This document shows, piece by piece, positions 8,290 through 16,634 of a stretch of 27,843 nucleotides of DNA. The position numbers were made by a program, and so were the translations under genes. A model generated the notes under the pieces. That model saw only the letters and a program-made list of their open reading frames with translations. It made no database searches and was not told where the DNA came from. Source of the stretch: Cyanobium sp. M55B138 (GTDB lineage Bacteria > Cyanobacteriota > Cyanobacteriia > PCC-6307 > Cyanobiaceae); assembly GCA_018400215.1 (NCBI GenBank), contig JAGYNF010000005.1, forward strand, positions 1 to 27,843. The letters are read 5' to 3'. Position 1 is the first letter of the stretch; the number at the start of each line of letters is the position of its first letter.

Positions 8290-8331
8290 ACCGTACGGAG
8301 CGACCAGGGGGAGATTTGTAGCACTGGTAAC
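8290..8331 (-). promoter_or_regulatory. NtcA-activated promoter of glnA
   Basis: Read on the minus strand, GTT-ACCAGTGC-TAC (8331-8318) matches the NtcA palindrome GTA-N8-TAC with one mismatch. Exactly 22 nt downstream is TACGGT (8295-8290), a TAN3T -10 box. This geometry is that of class II NtcA-activated promoters, including those of glnA genes in other cyanobacteria. A start site a few bases beyond 8290 would give a leader of about 35-40 nt before the glnA ATG at 8245. No other good NtcA match was noticed in this intergenic region. Confidence 0.75.
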
Positions 8332-8465
8332 CAAAAATTCGGTTTGGGGCGGGCCGTGGTTGCGTAACCGTTTCTGTCAGATCCGCCAAACGCTTTCCCT
8401 TGCCTGGGTTTTGCCGGTTCTTGAGTGCTACGTTCCGAACCAGGCTCGAGCGATCCACCTCCACC

Positions 8466-8981
8466 ATGCGGGATGCCATCACCGGTCTGATTGGCCGTTA
8501 CGACCAGTTGGGCCGCTACCTCGATCGCGATGCGATCGACCGCATCCAGGGTTATCTCTCGGAGGCAGAGCTGCGTCTGGCTGCCGTAGAGCTGATCAAC
8601 CGGGAGGCCGCGGTGATCGTGCGGGAAGCCTCCCAGCGCCTCTGGCTGGGTGATCCTGAGCTGATTCTTCCCGGCGGCAACGCCTACACCACGCGGCGGT
8701 TGTCGGCCTGCCTGCGGGACATGGACTACTTCCTGCGCTACGCCAGCTATGCGCTGATTGCTGCCGATCCCAGCATTCTCAACGAGCGGGTGCTGAACGG
8801 GCTCGACGACACCTACAAGAGCCTCGGCGTGCCGACCGGCCCCACCGTGCGCAGCATTGCCCTACTGGGGGATGTGGTCTGCGAGATGGTGGCCGAGCAA
8901 GCCGGCGTGGAGGCCGCATCCCTGTCGGCCGTGGTGCGGGCCCCCTTCGAGCACCTCTGCCGCGGACTGGCCGCTGCCTAG
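8466..8981 (+). CDS. apcF: Allophycocyanin beta-18 subunit (phycobilisome core)
   Basis: ApcF replaces one ApcB subunit in the core trimer that carries the ApcE linker-chromophore, helping funnel energy to photosystem II. The 171-residue product has the phycobiliprotein globin fold. The bilin-binding Cys is at residue 82 in [21 protein letters not shown]; the PGGN Asn before it is present. Features favouring ApcF over ApcB are the extra length, the [14 protein letters not shown]-terminus, [24 protein letters not shown], and the C-terminal FEHLCR. The ATG at 8466 is the natural start. It is divergent from glnA across 220 bp and 14 nt ahead of an aminotransferase gene. Confidence 0.9.
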   Translation: MRDAITGLIGRYDQLGRYLDRDAIDRIQGYLSEAELRLAAVELINREAAVIVREASQRLWLGDPELILPGGNAYTTRRLSACLRDMDYFLRYASYALIAADPSILNERVLNGLDDTYKSLGVPTGPTVRSIALLGDVVCEMVAEQAGVEAASLSAVVRAPFEHLCRGLAAA

Positions 8982-8995
8982 GCTCTTCCCACCCC

Positions 8996-10204
8996 ATGCC
9001 CCCCGGTTCCGGCCCCTTGTCCGCGCTGTATCCCGTCAATAACGCCCATCGCCGCAGCCTGGGGCCGATCAACACCCCCGATCGTCTGCTGCTCGGGCCG
9101 GGGCCATCCAACGCCCATCCGCTGGTGCTGCAGGCCCTCAGCCGCACACCGATCGGCCATCTCGACCCCCTCTATGTGGAGTTGATGGGCGAGGTGCAGG
9201 AATTGCTGCGCTACACCTGGCAAACCGACAACCGCCTCACCATTCCGATGAGTGGCACCGGCAGTGCCGCCATGGAGGCCACCCTCGCCAACACCATCGA
9301 GGCGGGCGACAAGGTGCTGGTGGCGGTGAAGGGCTACTTCGGGCTGCGGCTGGCCGATATGGCGGGTCGCTATCGGGCCGATGTGGTCACGATCGAGCGG
9401 CCCTGGGGAGAGGCGTTCAGCCTCGAGGAGATCGAGGCGGCCCTGAAGCACCACCGGCCGACCATCCTGGCGATGGTGCACGCCGAGACGTCCACCGGGA
9501 TCTGTCAGCCGATGGATGGGATTGGTGATCTCTGCCGCCAGTACGACTGCCTGCTGCTGCTGGATACCGTCACCTCCCTGGGGGCGGTGCCGCTCTACCT
9601 CGATGACTGGAAGGTCGACATGGCCTACAGCTGCAGCCAGAAGGGCCTCAGCTGTCCCCCTGGCTTGGGGCCCTTCACCATGGGTCCCCGGGCCGAGGCC
9701 AAGCTGGCGGCCCGGGCCGACAAGGTGCCCAACTGGTATCTCGATGTGTCCCTGCTCAACCAGTACTGGGGCAGCGACCGGGTCTATCACCACACCGCAC
9801 CGGTGAACATGAATTTCGGCATGCGGGAGGCCCTGCGCCTGCTGGCCGAGGAGGGCCTGGATCAGGCCTGGGAGCGTCACCGCAGCAACGCCGAGCGCCT
9901 CTGGCGGGGCCTGATTTCGCTGGGACTCGAACTCCACGCCCCCGAACACCTGCGCTTGCCAACCCTCACCACCGTGCGGATTCCGGAGGGGGTGGACGGC
10001 AAGGCCTTCAGCCTGCACCTGCTCAACAAGCACGGCATTGAAGTGGGCGGCGGCCTGGGTGCCCTGGCCGGCAAGGTGTGGCGGATTGGCTTGATGGGCT
10101 ACAACAGCCGCCCAGAAAACGTCGACATCCTGCTCAACCTGTTTGAAACCGAGTTGCCCAGATTCCGGCCTGCCGTGCCCGAGGCGGCCGGTGTTGCCGG
10201 CTAG
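8996..10204 (+). CDS. Alanine/serine-glyoxylate aminotransferase, class V
   Basis: A PLP-dependent class V aminotransferase of the alanine-glyoxylate/serine-glyoxylate type. In phototrophs such enzymes convert glyoxylate from photorespiration to glycine. The 402 residues contain the N-terminal LLLGPGPSNAHPLVLQAL signature, GTGSAAMEA in the cofactor pocket, the PLP-stacking Asp190 (LLLLDTVTSLGAVPL) and Schiff-base Lys216 in SCSQKGLSCPPGLG. The C-terminal domain carries VGGGLGALAGKVWRIGLMG. The family is clear; alanine versus serine as amino donor cannot be decided from the sequence. It may be read through from apcF (14-nt gap). It ends 9 nt before the stop of convergent tadA. Confidence 0.93.
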   Translation: MPPGSGPLSALYPVNNAHRRSLGPINTPDRLLLGPGPSNAHPLVLQALSRTPIGHLDPLYVELMGEVQELLRYTWQTDNRLTIPMSGTGSAAMEATLANTIEAGDKVLVAVKGYFGLRLADMAGRYRADVVTIERPWGEAFSLEEIEAALKHHRPTILAMVHAETSTGICQPMDGIGDLCRQYDCLLLLDTVTSLGAVPLYLDDWKVDMAYSCSQKGLSCPPGLGPFTMGPRAEAKLAARADKVPNWYLDVSLLNQYWGSDRVYHHTAPVNMNFGMREALRLLAEEGLDQAWERHRSNAERLWRGLISLGLELHAPEHLRLPTLTTVRIPEGVDGKAFSLHLLNKHGIEVGGGLGALAGKVWRIGLMGYNSRPENVDILLNLFETELPRFRPAVPEAAGVAG

Positions 10205-10213
10205 CAGTTGGGT

Positions 10214-10702
10214 TCAGACCCTGCTCCGGCGGCGCGATCGGAACCAGGTTTCCAGTTGCCGCTGGGCGGCCTCGGCCTCCAGGCCACCCCACACCTCCAT
10301 GTGGTGATGGGCACTGGGGTGGGTGGCCAGGTTGAGGCTGCCCCCCAGGGCGCCCCGCTTGGGATCGGCCGCGCCAAACACCACCCGACCCACCCGGGCC
10401 TGGATGGCGGCGCCGGCGCACATGCCACAGGGTTCGAGGGTCACCACCAGGGTGCAGCCGTTGAGGCGCCAATCGCCCAGCAGCCGTGCCGCCTGGGCCA
10501 TGGCGGTGATCTCGGCGTGGCCGAGGGGATCGTTGTGGCTGTGGCGACGGTTGCTGCCCCAGCCCACACAGCGTCCTGCCCCGTCGAGCACCACGGCGGC
10601 GACGGGTATTTCGCCCCCCTCACCCACCCGCTGGGCCCGGCGCAGCAGGCGACCCATCCACAGCTGCAGGCTGGCGATGTCAGGGCTCGGGCATGGGTCC
10701 AT
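10214..10702 (-). CDS. tadA: tRNA-specific adenosine-34 deaminase TadA
   Basis: TadA converts the wobble adenosine of tRNA-Arg(ACG) to inosine. The 162-residue protein has the zinc-dependent deaminase signature: HAE at residues 62-64 (His ligand and proton-shuttle Glu) and PCGMC at 91-95 (two Cys ligands). IPVAAVVLD and FGAADPKRGALGG further match TadA and separate it from cytidine deaminases. The C-terminal Arg-rich tail fits a tRNA-binding enzyme. The start is the ATG at 10702; a second ATG eight bases inside is in another frame. It is divergent from the PLP decarboxylase gene with only 51 bp between starts. Confidence 0.95.
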   Translation of the reverse strand: MDPCPSPDIASLQLWMGRLLRRAQRVGEGGEIPVAAVVLDGAGRCVGWGSNRRHSHNDPLGHAEITAMAQAARLLGDWRLNGCTLVVTLEPCGMCAGAAIQARVGRVVFGAADPKRGALGGSLNLATHPSAHHHMEVWGGLEAEAAQRQLETWFRSRRRSRV

Positions 10703-10753
10703 GGCGCCCTTGTAGCCGATCGGCCCCGCCCTGGCGATGGCTGGCAGGTCACA

Positions 10754-12217
10754 ATGGTGGGGTGCGATCGTCCGTCGTTGGCCACTGCGCCCCCAGCCCA
10801 GTGGGCGTTTCCGCCCCTACCCTTCGCCACCGCTGACCCGCGGGATTCAGAACTTCAGCTGCTACTGGAGCAGGCCTCCCAGCGCCTGGTGCGCTGGCTG
10901 GGTAGCGCTGCGAGCCGGCCGCCCCTGCCAGGCCTGAGCCTGATGCCTGCGGTGGAACCCCAGCGGCAGGGGCTCACGGCCAGCCAGTTGCTGAGCGATC
11001 TCGATTTGGTGATGGATGGGGCCTACAACCCAGGCCACCCGGGCGCCCTGGCCCACCTGGATCCGCCCCCCCTGGCCGCCTCGATCGTGGGCGACCTGAT
11101 CTGCGCCGGCCTCAACAACAATCTGCTGGCTGAGGAGCTCTCCCCCAGCCTCAGCCGCCTGGAGCGCAGCCTGATGGCCTGGCTGGCGGAACGGCTCGGT
11201 CTTCCCCCGGGCAGCGGCGGTGTGCCGGCCAGCGGTGGCACCCTGTCGAACCTGATGGCCCTGGTCACGGCCCGTCGCCAGCGCCAGCTCGGCTGCTGTG
11301 GCGACGCCGTGGTGCTGGCCAGTGCCGACGCCCATGTCTCAATTGGCAAATCCCTGGCGGTGATGGGGCTGCCGCCAGGGGCGCTCCAGCCGGTTCCGGT
11401 GCTGGCCGATGGGGGCATGGATCCTGAGGCCCTCGAGCGACGGCTGGCCGATCTGGCCCGGCGCGGTGTGCCGGTGATCGCCGTGGTGGCCACGGCGGGC
11501 ACCACGGTGCGGGGGGCCGTTGATCCCCTGCCCGCCCTGGCCGACATCTGCGGCCGCCATGGCGTTTGGCTGCACGTGGATGGGGCCATCGGTGCGGTGT
11601 TTGGCCTCAGCGATCGCCATCGCCACCGGGTGCCAGGGCTGGAGCGGGCCGACTCCCTCACCGTGAACCCCCAGAAGCTGCTTGGCATCACCAAGACGTC
11701 CTCCCTGCTGCTGTTGGCCCGGCCCCAGGGCCTGGAGCGCGCCTTTGCCACGGGCCTGCCCTACATGGAACCGAGCTGGGGGGGTGGCCACGGTGGCGAG
11801 TGCGGCATCCAGGGCAGCCGCCCGGCGGAGGTGCTGAAGCTATGGCTGGGGCTGCGCCAACTCGGTCTGGAGGGAATCGAGTCGCTGCTGGATGCGGCCG
11901 TCTCCAGGCGGGAACATCTGCAGGCCCTGCTGGCGGCGATTCCGGGATTGGCGTTGCAGAGCGGCCCGCTGCACCTGCTGGCCTTCAGCCCCGCCGCCGC
12001 CACGGCGCCCCAGGCCGAGGCCTGGAGCCAACAGACGCGCCAGCAGCTGCTCGATGCCCAACTGATGCTGTCGCGACCCCGATACGGCGGTCGCTTTCAC
12101 CTCAAGGCGGTGCTGGGGAATCCCCACACCGGTGCGGCCGAACTGGAACGGCTGGCGGCGATTGTGGCCACCACGGTGGATGGGCTGGGCCAGCCCATCC
12201 CCGCCCCCTCCGCCTGA
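10754..12217 (+). CDS. PLP-dependent group II decarboxylase
   Basis: A 487-residue member of the pyridoxal-dependent decarboxylase family (glutamate/DABA/aromatic amino acid decarboxylase fold). Key elements are ASGGTLSNLMAL (cofactor phosphate pocket), His194 in ASADAHVSIGKS (ring stacking), Asp276 in WLHVDGAIGA, and the Schiff-base Lys308 in VNPQKLLG. The usual motif before the lysine is D-P-H-K or N-P-H-K; here it is N-P-Q-K, so one common His is a Gln. Substrate is not readable; diaminobutyrate or aspartate are possibilities. The start is uncertain, with ATG 10754 the first after the tadA start; the first 30 residues are Pro-rich and not conserved in appearance. Confidence 0.88.
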   Translation: MVGCDRPSLATAPPAQWAFPPLPFATADPRDSELQLLLEQASQRLVRWLGSAASRPPLPGLSLMPAVEPQRQGLTASQLLSDLDLVMDGAYNPGHPGALAHLDPPPLAASIVGDLICAGLNNNLLAEELSPSLSRLERSLMAWLAERLGLPPGSGGVPASGGTLSNLMALVTARRQRQLGCCGDAVVLASADAHVSIGKSLAVMGLPPGALQPVPVLADGGMDPEALERRLADLARRGVPVIAVVATAGTTVRGAVDPLPALADICGRHGVWLHVDGAIGAVFGLSDRHRHRVPGLERADSLTVNPQKLLGITKTSSLLLLARPQGLERAFATGLPYMEPSWGGGHGGECGIQGSRPAEVLKLWLGLRQLGLEGIESLLDAAVSRREHLQALLAAIPGLALQSGPLHLLAFSPAAATAPQAEAWSQQTRQQLLDAQLMLSRPRYGGRFHLKAVLGNPHTGAAELERLAAIVATTVDGLGQPIPAPSA

Positions 12218-12224
12218 GCTCGCC

Positions 12225-12452
12225 ATGCCATCCCCTCCAGACCCCCAACCCCCAGCGCGCGGCCGCTGGGTGGCGATCGTGACCGGGGCCATCTCGGTGC
12301 TGGTGGGGGTGCTCTATCTGGCCATGATCGTGGTGCTGGACAGCCGCGGGCCCATGCAGCCCCCGCCGCCTGAGGCCCTGGGGCTCAGCGCTGCGGTGGC
12401 CGGGGCGGCAGCTGCCGGTCCCGGCGGCGCAGGGGCTCCACCACCCGGTTGA
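12225..12452 (+). CDS. Small single-helix membrane protein
   Basis: A 75-residue protein starting 7 nt after the decarboxylase stop. It has a Pro-rich cytosolic-type N-terminus, one strong hydrophobic segment at about residues 15-39 (WVAIVTGAISVLVGVLYLAMIVV), then LDSRGPMQPPPPEALG and an Ala/Gly/Pro tail. The helix plus the proline motif resembles short picocyanobacterial proteins of unknown function that I recall only as hypothetical. Its last 68 nt overlap the end of the convergent GTPase gene, and the low-complexity tail lies in that overlap, so the conserved part of the protein lies mostly outside it. Confidence 0.68.
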   Translation: MPSPPDPQPPARGRWVAIVTGAISVLVGVLYLAMIVVLDSRGPMQPPPPEALGLSAAVAGAAAAGPGGAGAPPPG

Positions 12453-13956
12453 CGGCCGCCTCGAGAAACTGGCGCAGCACCCCATCGCGGCGGCTGAGGT
12501 CGTAGTGGCGTTGCACCACCTCCTGGATGCCGCCATCCCCCCAGGTTTGGTCGCGCTCGAAATAGGTGATGAAGCTGGCCCCGGCCACCCGGGTGAGCCA
12601 GGCGGCGCTCACCGCCTGTAGGGCGCGACTCACCAGCAGCGCCGGTAGGTTCACGCTCAGGGCGGCGGAGAGCAGCCCCACCCCCCCCTTCACCAGCCCC
12701 AGGGCCGCCAGGGTGCGGCCCACGGACACGGCCAGATCCTGGGCCGTGGCACGACCCAGGCTGATGTCGTAGACCCGGGCGATTTCCACCACCATCTGGG
12801 CATTCACGGCCGCTGCTCCGAGCAAGTCGAGGCCGGGCAGGGGGGTGACGGCCAGCACGCCAGCGCCGATCCACATGTAGCGCTCCACAATGGTTTCGGC
12901 ATCGCTGCGGCGCTGGTTTGCCAGCAGCTTGCGGCTGGCCTCCCCCAGGTGGCGTGACTGCAGCAGCAGGTTGTCGCCGATCAATTCCTCCCCATCGGCA
13001 TGGAGCACGGCGGCGATGCGCTGCAGCAGGGCCTCCACCTCCGGCCCGGGCTGCAAGGGCTTTCCCCCAGGCGCGGGGATGCTCTGGGGGGAAGCGCTGG
13101 CCGGCACCACATCGGCCGGTTGCAGCAGCTCACCGCAGCGCCGTCGCAGCAGATCCAGCAGGCGGGCCTCCTCCGCTTCGCCCCGCAGGTCGCACTTGTT
13201 GAGCACCAGCAGCAACCGCTTGCCCAGCCCCGCCAGGGCCTGATAGAGCTCCGCCTCGGCCGCCCGCAGATCACCGTCCACCACCAGCAGCAGCAGGTCG
13301 GCGGCGGCGGCCTGCTGGCGGGCCCGGCGCTCCCGCTCCTCGCCCGCCTCCCCGGCTTCCAGGATGCCGGGCGTATCGACGAGCCAGATGGCCCGCTGGA
13401 GTCCCCGCAGCCGCAGGCGGTAGCGCTGGGAGTCGCCGGTGGAGCCCATCGCGGCCCCCACCTCCCCCACCAGCTCCCGCAACAGGGCGCGGATCAGCGA
13501 GGTCTTGCCGGTGGATCCGGCGCCGAACACCACCAGCACCAGATCCCCCCGCTCCAGGTCGGCCTCCATGCGCTGCTTCTGCTGGCGCAGGGCCTCCCGT
13601 GCCACGCTGTCGCGCACCCGTTCCAGGGTCTGGTCAATGCCGGCGAGTTGGCTGGCGGCGGCCTCCCGGCGGCTGCTGGGGGGTGGCAGCGGTGCTGGGC
13701 TGCCCTCCCGTCGGCCTCGACCCAGGCCCGGCCAGCCACCGCTGCTGAGGCTGCGCAGCCACGGCCAGGCCAGCTGGGCCAGCAGCAGGCTGGCCCCCAC
13801 CACCAGCAGCAGGGCCACCGGTCCCACCAGGCCGTAGGGCAGCACGCTGCTGAGTTGCCAGATCAGCTGGTTGAAGGCCTGCAGCACCATGCCCACCACC
13901 AGCAGGGCCAGCAGCAGCAGACCGGCGGCGAGCCAGAGGCGGGTGCGCTGCTTCAC
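12385..13956 (-). CDS. Membrane-anchored GTPase with DUF697 (YcjF-type) domain
   Basis: A 523-residue protein with two N-terminal membrane helices (about 8-28 and 40-65), a Pro/Arg-rich linker, then a Ras-like G domain. The G1 P-loop is GAGSTGKTS (145-153), G3 is DTPG (194-197), and G4 is NKCD (253-256). The C-terminal third (about 355-480) is a hydrophobic DUF697-type region with TPLPGLDLLGAAAVNAQMVVEIARVYDISL, seen in YcjF and Era-like membrane GTPases. The role in cyanobacteria is unknown; stress or membrane remodelling functions have been proposed for relatives. It is likely its own transcription unit or co-transcribed downstream of the PBP gene (45-nt gap, same strand). Confidence 0.9.
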   Translation of the reverse strand: MKQRTRLWLAAGLLLLALLVVGMVLQAFNQLIWQLSSVLPYGLVGPVALLLVVGASLLLAQLAWPWLRSLSSGGWPGLGRGRREGSPAPLPPPSSRREAAASQLAGIDQTLERVRDSVAREALRQQKQRMEADLERGDLVLVVFGAGSTGKTSLIRALLRELVGEVGAAMGSTGDSQRYRLRLRGLQRAIWLVDTPGILEAGEAGEERERRARQQAAAADLLLLVVDGDLRAAEAELYQALAGLGKRLLLVLNKCDLRGEAEEARLLDLLRRRCGELLQPADVVPASASPQSIPAPGGKPLQPGPEVEALLQRIAAVLHADGEELIGDNLLLQSRHLGEASRKLLANQRRSDAETIVERYMWIGAGVLAVTPLPGLDLLGAAAVNAQMVVEIARVYDISLGRATAQDLAVSVGRTLAALGLVKGGVGLLSAALSVNLPALLVSRALQAVSAAWLTRVAGASFITYFERDQTWGDGGIQEVVQRHYDLSRRDGVLRQFLEAAVNRVVEPLRRRDRQLPPRPPQR

Positions 13957-14001
13957 GGTGTCAATGGGGGTGGCAATCGCGGGTGGAGATCGGGGTCGGT
14001 T

Positions 14002-16116
14002 TTAGGTTCCACCTGTGCGGATGATCTCGCTCCACAGGCCAGCGGCAAGGGCACTGCTGGCCTGGGTGGGGCTGTTGTCGTCATTGCCAAGCCAGATGCC
14101 GATCACCCAGTGGCGCCTGGGTTCGTAGCCCACGTAGAGCAAGTCGCGACGCTCGTTGGTGGTGCCGGTTTTACCCCCTTCCTGCCCGCCGATCGAGGCG
14201 GCCCGGCCCGTGCCGGAGCGCACCACACTGCGCAGCAGCTCCTGCAGCCGGCTGGCCGTGCCCTGCTGCATCACGCGCCGGCCTGGGGTGGTGGTGACCG
14301 CCTTGGGGTCGGAGGCGCGGCAGCGGGCTCGATCCTCCTCCTGACAGGTCTCGCCATCCAGCACCTGGCGAATGGTGGATGGAGCATGCCAGGTGCCGCC
14401 ATTGGCCACCGCCGCGTAGGCGGCGGTGAGCTCCAGCAGGGTCACCTCGCTCTGGCCCAGGGCCAGGCCGGGCACCTCCGCCAGCGGACTGGTGATGCCC
14501 AGGTCACGGGCCTTCTGCACCACCGCATCGAGGCCCACCTGTTGGGCCAGCCGCAGGGCCGCGGTGTTGCTGCTGCGGGCAAAGGCACTCACCAGGGTCA
14601 GGGTGCCGCCGCAATCGCTGGCGAAGCGCTGGCCGCGCCAGTCGAGGGGGCCGCAGCCCACGGCATCGGTGACCCGGGCCCCCCGCTCCAGGGCCACCAG
14701 ATAGGGAATCAGCTTGAAGGTGCTGCCCGGCTGCCTCAGCGCCATCGTGGCGCGGTTGAACTGGCTCTGGCCGTAGTCGCGGCCGCCAGCGACTGCCAAA
14801 ATGCCACCATTCCGGGCGTCCAGCACCACCACGGCCCCCTCCGTCACGCCGAGACCGCTGCTGCTGCCGATCCGCTGGCGCAGCAGGCGCTCCACGGTGG
14901 CCTGGAGCTGGGGGTGGAGATGGGTGTCGATCAAAAAGTTGCCCTCGGCGGCGATGGCCGCCCCCACCTGGGCTTCCAGGTCGCGCCGCACCTGGTCGGT
15001 GAAGAAGGGGGCGCCCCGGCGCCGCTGCTGCTCGCGGCAGGCCTCGGGGCTCAACTGCACCGGGCTGCGCCGGGCGCGGCGGCCGGCATCGGCCGAGATC
15101 CGACCGGTATCCACCATCTTGGCCAGCACCCGGTTGCGGGAATCGAGGGCGGCCTGGGGGTCGAAGCAGGGGTCGTAGCCATTGGGGGAGGGCAACAGTC
15201 CCACCAGCAGCGCGGCCTCCGCCAGCTCGAGGCCTGCCGCTGATTTGCCGAAATAGTGCCGGCTGGCATCCTCAAAGCCCCAGCCCGCCCCCAGGTACAC
15301 CCGGTTGAGATAGCTCAACAACAGCTCCCGCTTGCTGAAGCGCGCCTCCAGCTGCAGCGACACCAGCAGTTCACGCCACTTGCGCCCCAGGGTTTCCCCC
15401 TGGCCCACCTGATCGGGATAGAGGCTGCGGGCCAGTTGCTGGGTGAGGGTGCTGCCCCCTTCCAGCACCCGGCCCCCCACCAGATTGGTCACCAGGGCCC
15501 GGCCGGTGCCGATGGGATCGACCCCCGGATGCCTCCAGAAGCGGCTGTCTTCGCTGGCCAGCAGGGCATCGACCAGCACGGTGGGGTACTCGCCCAGGCT
15601 GGCCAGCTCGCGATGGCGTTTGCCCTCCGCGCTGGCGATGGGTTTTCCCTCCCGGTCGTAGAGCGCCAGGGGCCCACGCACCGGGGCCAAACTGCCCCGG
15701 ATCGGCGTCTGCAACAGGGCCAGGCCGAGGGTGGCCAGTCCGGTGGCCGCAATGGCGGCGAACCCCAGGCTGGCGAGGCGCAGGGCCCGGCGCAGCCTGG
15801 GCTGGGGCCGACGCTGGAATAGCAATTCAGGAACGCCAGCCTGGTGGCTGGGCCCAAATCGCACCGTGTCACCGTCGTTGAGCAGCAGTTCCCGCACCCG
15901 ATGGCCATGCCACCAGAGGCCATTGGTGGAGGCACTGTCCCGCAGCAGCCACTGGCTGCCCTGCTGCTCCAAGAGGCCGTGCTGGCGGCTCACGGCGGGA
16001 TGGGGCAGACAGATTTCACAGTCACTGTCGCGGCCCAGGCGATAGGTGCCGCCATGCAGGGCCTGGCGGCGGCTGCCCTCGCCGGGGAGGTGGATGGTGA
16101 GCAGGGCGTCAGCCAT
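14002..16116 (-). CDS. Class A penicillin-binding protein with N-terminal FHA domain
   Basis: A bifunctional peptidoglycan synthase of 704 residues. Residues 1-95 form a forkhead-associated domain (GRD at 28-30, SRQH at 43-46, STNG at 63-66), which in general binds phosphothreonine. A membrane helix follows at about 113-135. The GT51 glycosyltransferase domain has the catalytic Glu in EDSRFWRHPGVD (E189) and GGSTLTQQLARS (220-231). The transpeptidase domain has SxxK at S465-K468 (PGSTFK), SxN at S515-N517 and KTG at 649-651, all intact. The FHA would face the cytoplasm, so a Ser/Thr kinase could tune wall synthesis. The gene overlaps lspA by 8 nt. The start is the ATG at 16116; the longer frame runs into lspA. 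Confidence 0.94.
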   Translation of the reverse strand: MADALLTIHLPGEGSRRQALHGGTYRLGRDSDCEICLPHPAVSRQHGLLEQQGSQWLLRDSASTNGLWWHGHRVRELLLNDGDTVRFGPSHQAGVPELLFQRRPQPRLRRALRLASLGFAAIAATGLATLGLALLQTPIRGSLAPVRGPLALYDREGKPIASAEGKRHRELASLGEYPTVLVDALLASEDSRFWRHPGVDPIGTGRALVTNLVGGRVLEGGSTLTQQLARSLYPDQVGQGETLGRKWRELLVSLQLEARFSKRELLLSYLNRVYLGAGWGFEDASRHYFGKSAAGLELAEAALLVGLLPSPNGYDPCFDPQAALDSRNRVLAKMVDTGRISADAGRRARRSPVQLSPEACREQQRRRGAPFFTDQVRRDLEAQVGAAIAAEGNFLIDTHLHPQLQATVERLLRQRIGSSSGLGVTEGAVVVLDARNGGILAVAGGRDYGQSQFNRATMALRQPGSTFKLIPYLVALERGARVTDAVGCGPLDWRGQRFASDCGGTLTLVSAFARSSNTAALRLAQQVGLDAVVQKARDLGITSPLAEVPGLALGQSEVTLLELTAAYAAVANGGTWHAPSTIRQVLDGETCQEEDRARCRASDPKAVTTTPGRRVMQQGTASRLQELLRSVVRSGTGRAASIGGQEGGKTGTTNERRDLLYVGYEPRRHWVIGIWLGNDDNSPTQASSALAAGLWSEIIRTGGT

Positions 16117-16606
16117 CGCTGCGCGGCTGGGAGCGGAGCAGGTCGATGGCGAAGCCGACCACCGCCAGGTTGATGGCCACATCGGCAATGTTGAACACCG
16201 GAAAGTTCACGGGCACCAGGGCCAGGAAATCGATCACGGCCCCCAGCCGCCAGCGGTCGATGCCGTTGCCGATCGCACCGCCCAGCAGGCAGCCCAGGGC
16301 CAGGGCCCGGCCCAGGGATAGGTCGCGGCTGCTGGAGCGTTGGATCCAAACCGCCACCCCCAACGCCACCACCAGGCTCACCACCCCCAGCGCCCGGCTG
16401 GAGCCACTGAACAGGCTGAACGCCGCGCCGGTGTTGGTGGTGTAGTGAAGGTCCAACAGGCCAGGCAGGAGCGGTTGACTGCCGGCGCCGGGGAGCACCC
16501 TGGCGGCCCAGATCTTGCTGATCTGGTCGGCCAGCACCACCAGCGCGGCGATACCAAAACTGAGCCGGCGCCGGCGCGACCGCACTGGGGCAGAGGGGGG
16601 GCTCAT
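16109..16606 (-). CDS. lspA: Lipoprotein signal peptidase (signal peptidase II)
   Basis: LspA cleaves the signal peptide of prolipoproteins after lipid attachment. The 165-residue protein has four hydrophobic segments and the conserved blocks: VLADQISK in helix 1, NTGAAFSLF (58-66), GNGIDRW with catalytic Asp117, and FNIADVAIN with catalytic Asp142. The N-terminus is short and Arg-rich, setting the cytoplasmic end. A Shine-Dalgarno-like AGCAGGTCAG precedes the ATG. It is in a minus-strand group after bioY (28-nt gap) and overlaps the PBP start by 8 nt, so translation of the two is probably coupled. Confidence 0.97.
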   Translation of the reverse strand: MSPPSAPVRSRRRRLSFGIAALVVLADQISKIWAARVLPGAGSQPLLPGLLDLHYTTNTGAAFSLFSGSSRALGVVSLVVALGVAVWIQRSSSRDLSLGRALALGCLLGGAIGNGIDRWRLGAVIDFLALVPVNFPVFNIADVAINLAVVGFAIDLLRSQPRSDG

Positions 16607-16634
16607 GGCTGACCTGCTGCAGAACGCTGCTGGT

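Noticed and set aside
6854..8653. A 599-residue open frame antisense to glnA
   Set aside because: It mirrors the highly conserved glnA gene, has Val/Gly/His-rich shadow composition and no recognisable domain; GC-rich DNA gives long antisense frames.
4118..11617. GCGATCGC (HIP1) octamers at 4118 and 11610
   Set aside because: Only two were noticed in 28 kb, about what the base composition would give by chance, so not an enriched repeat.
13000..15243. A 747-residue open frame antisense to the GTPase and PBP genes
   Set aside because: It spans two well-supported genes and the gap between them, is Gln/Gly/His-rich and shows no family motif.
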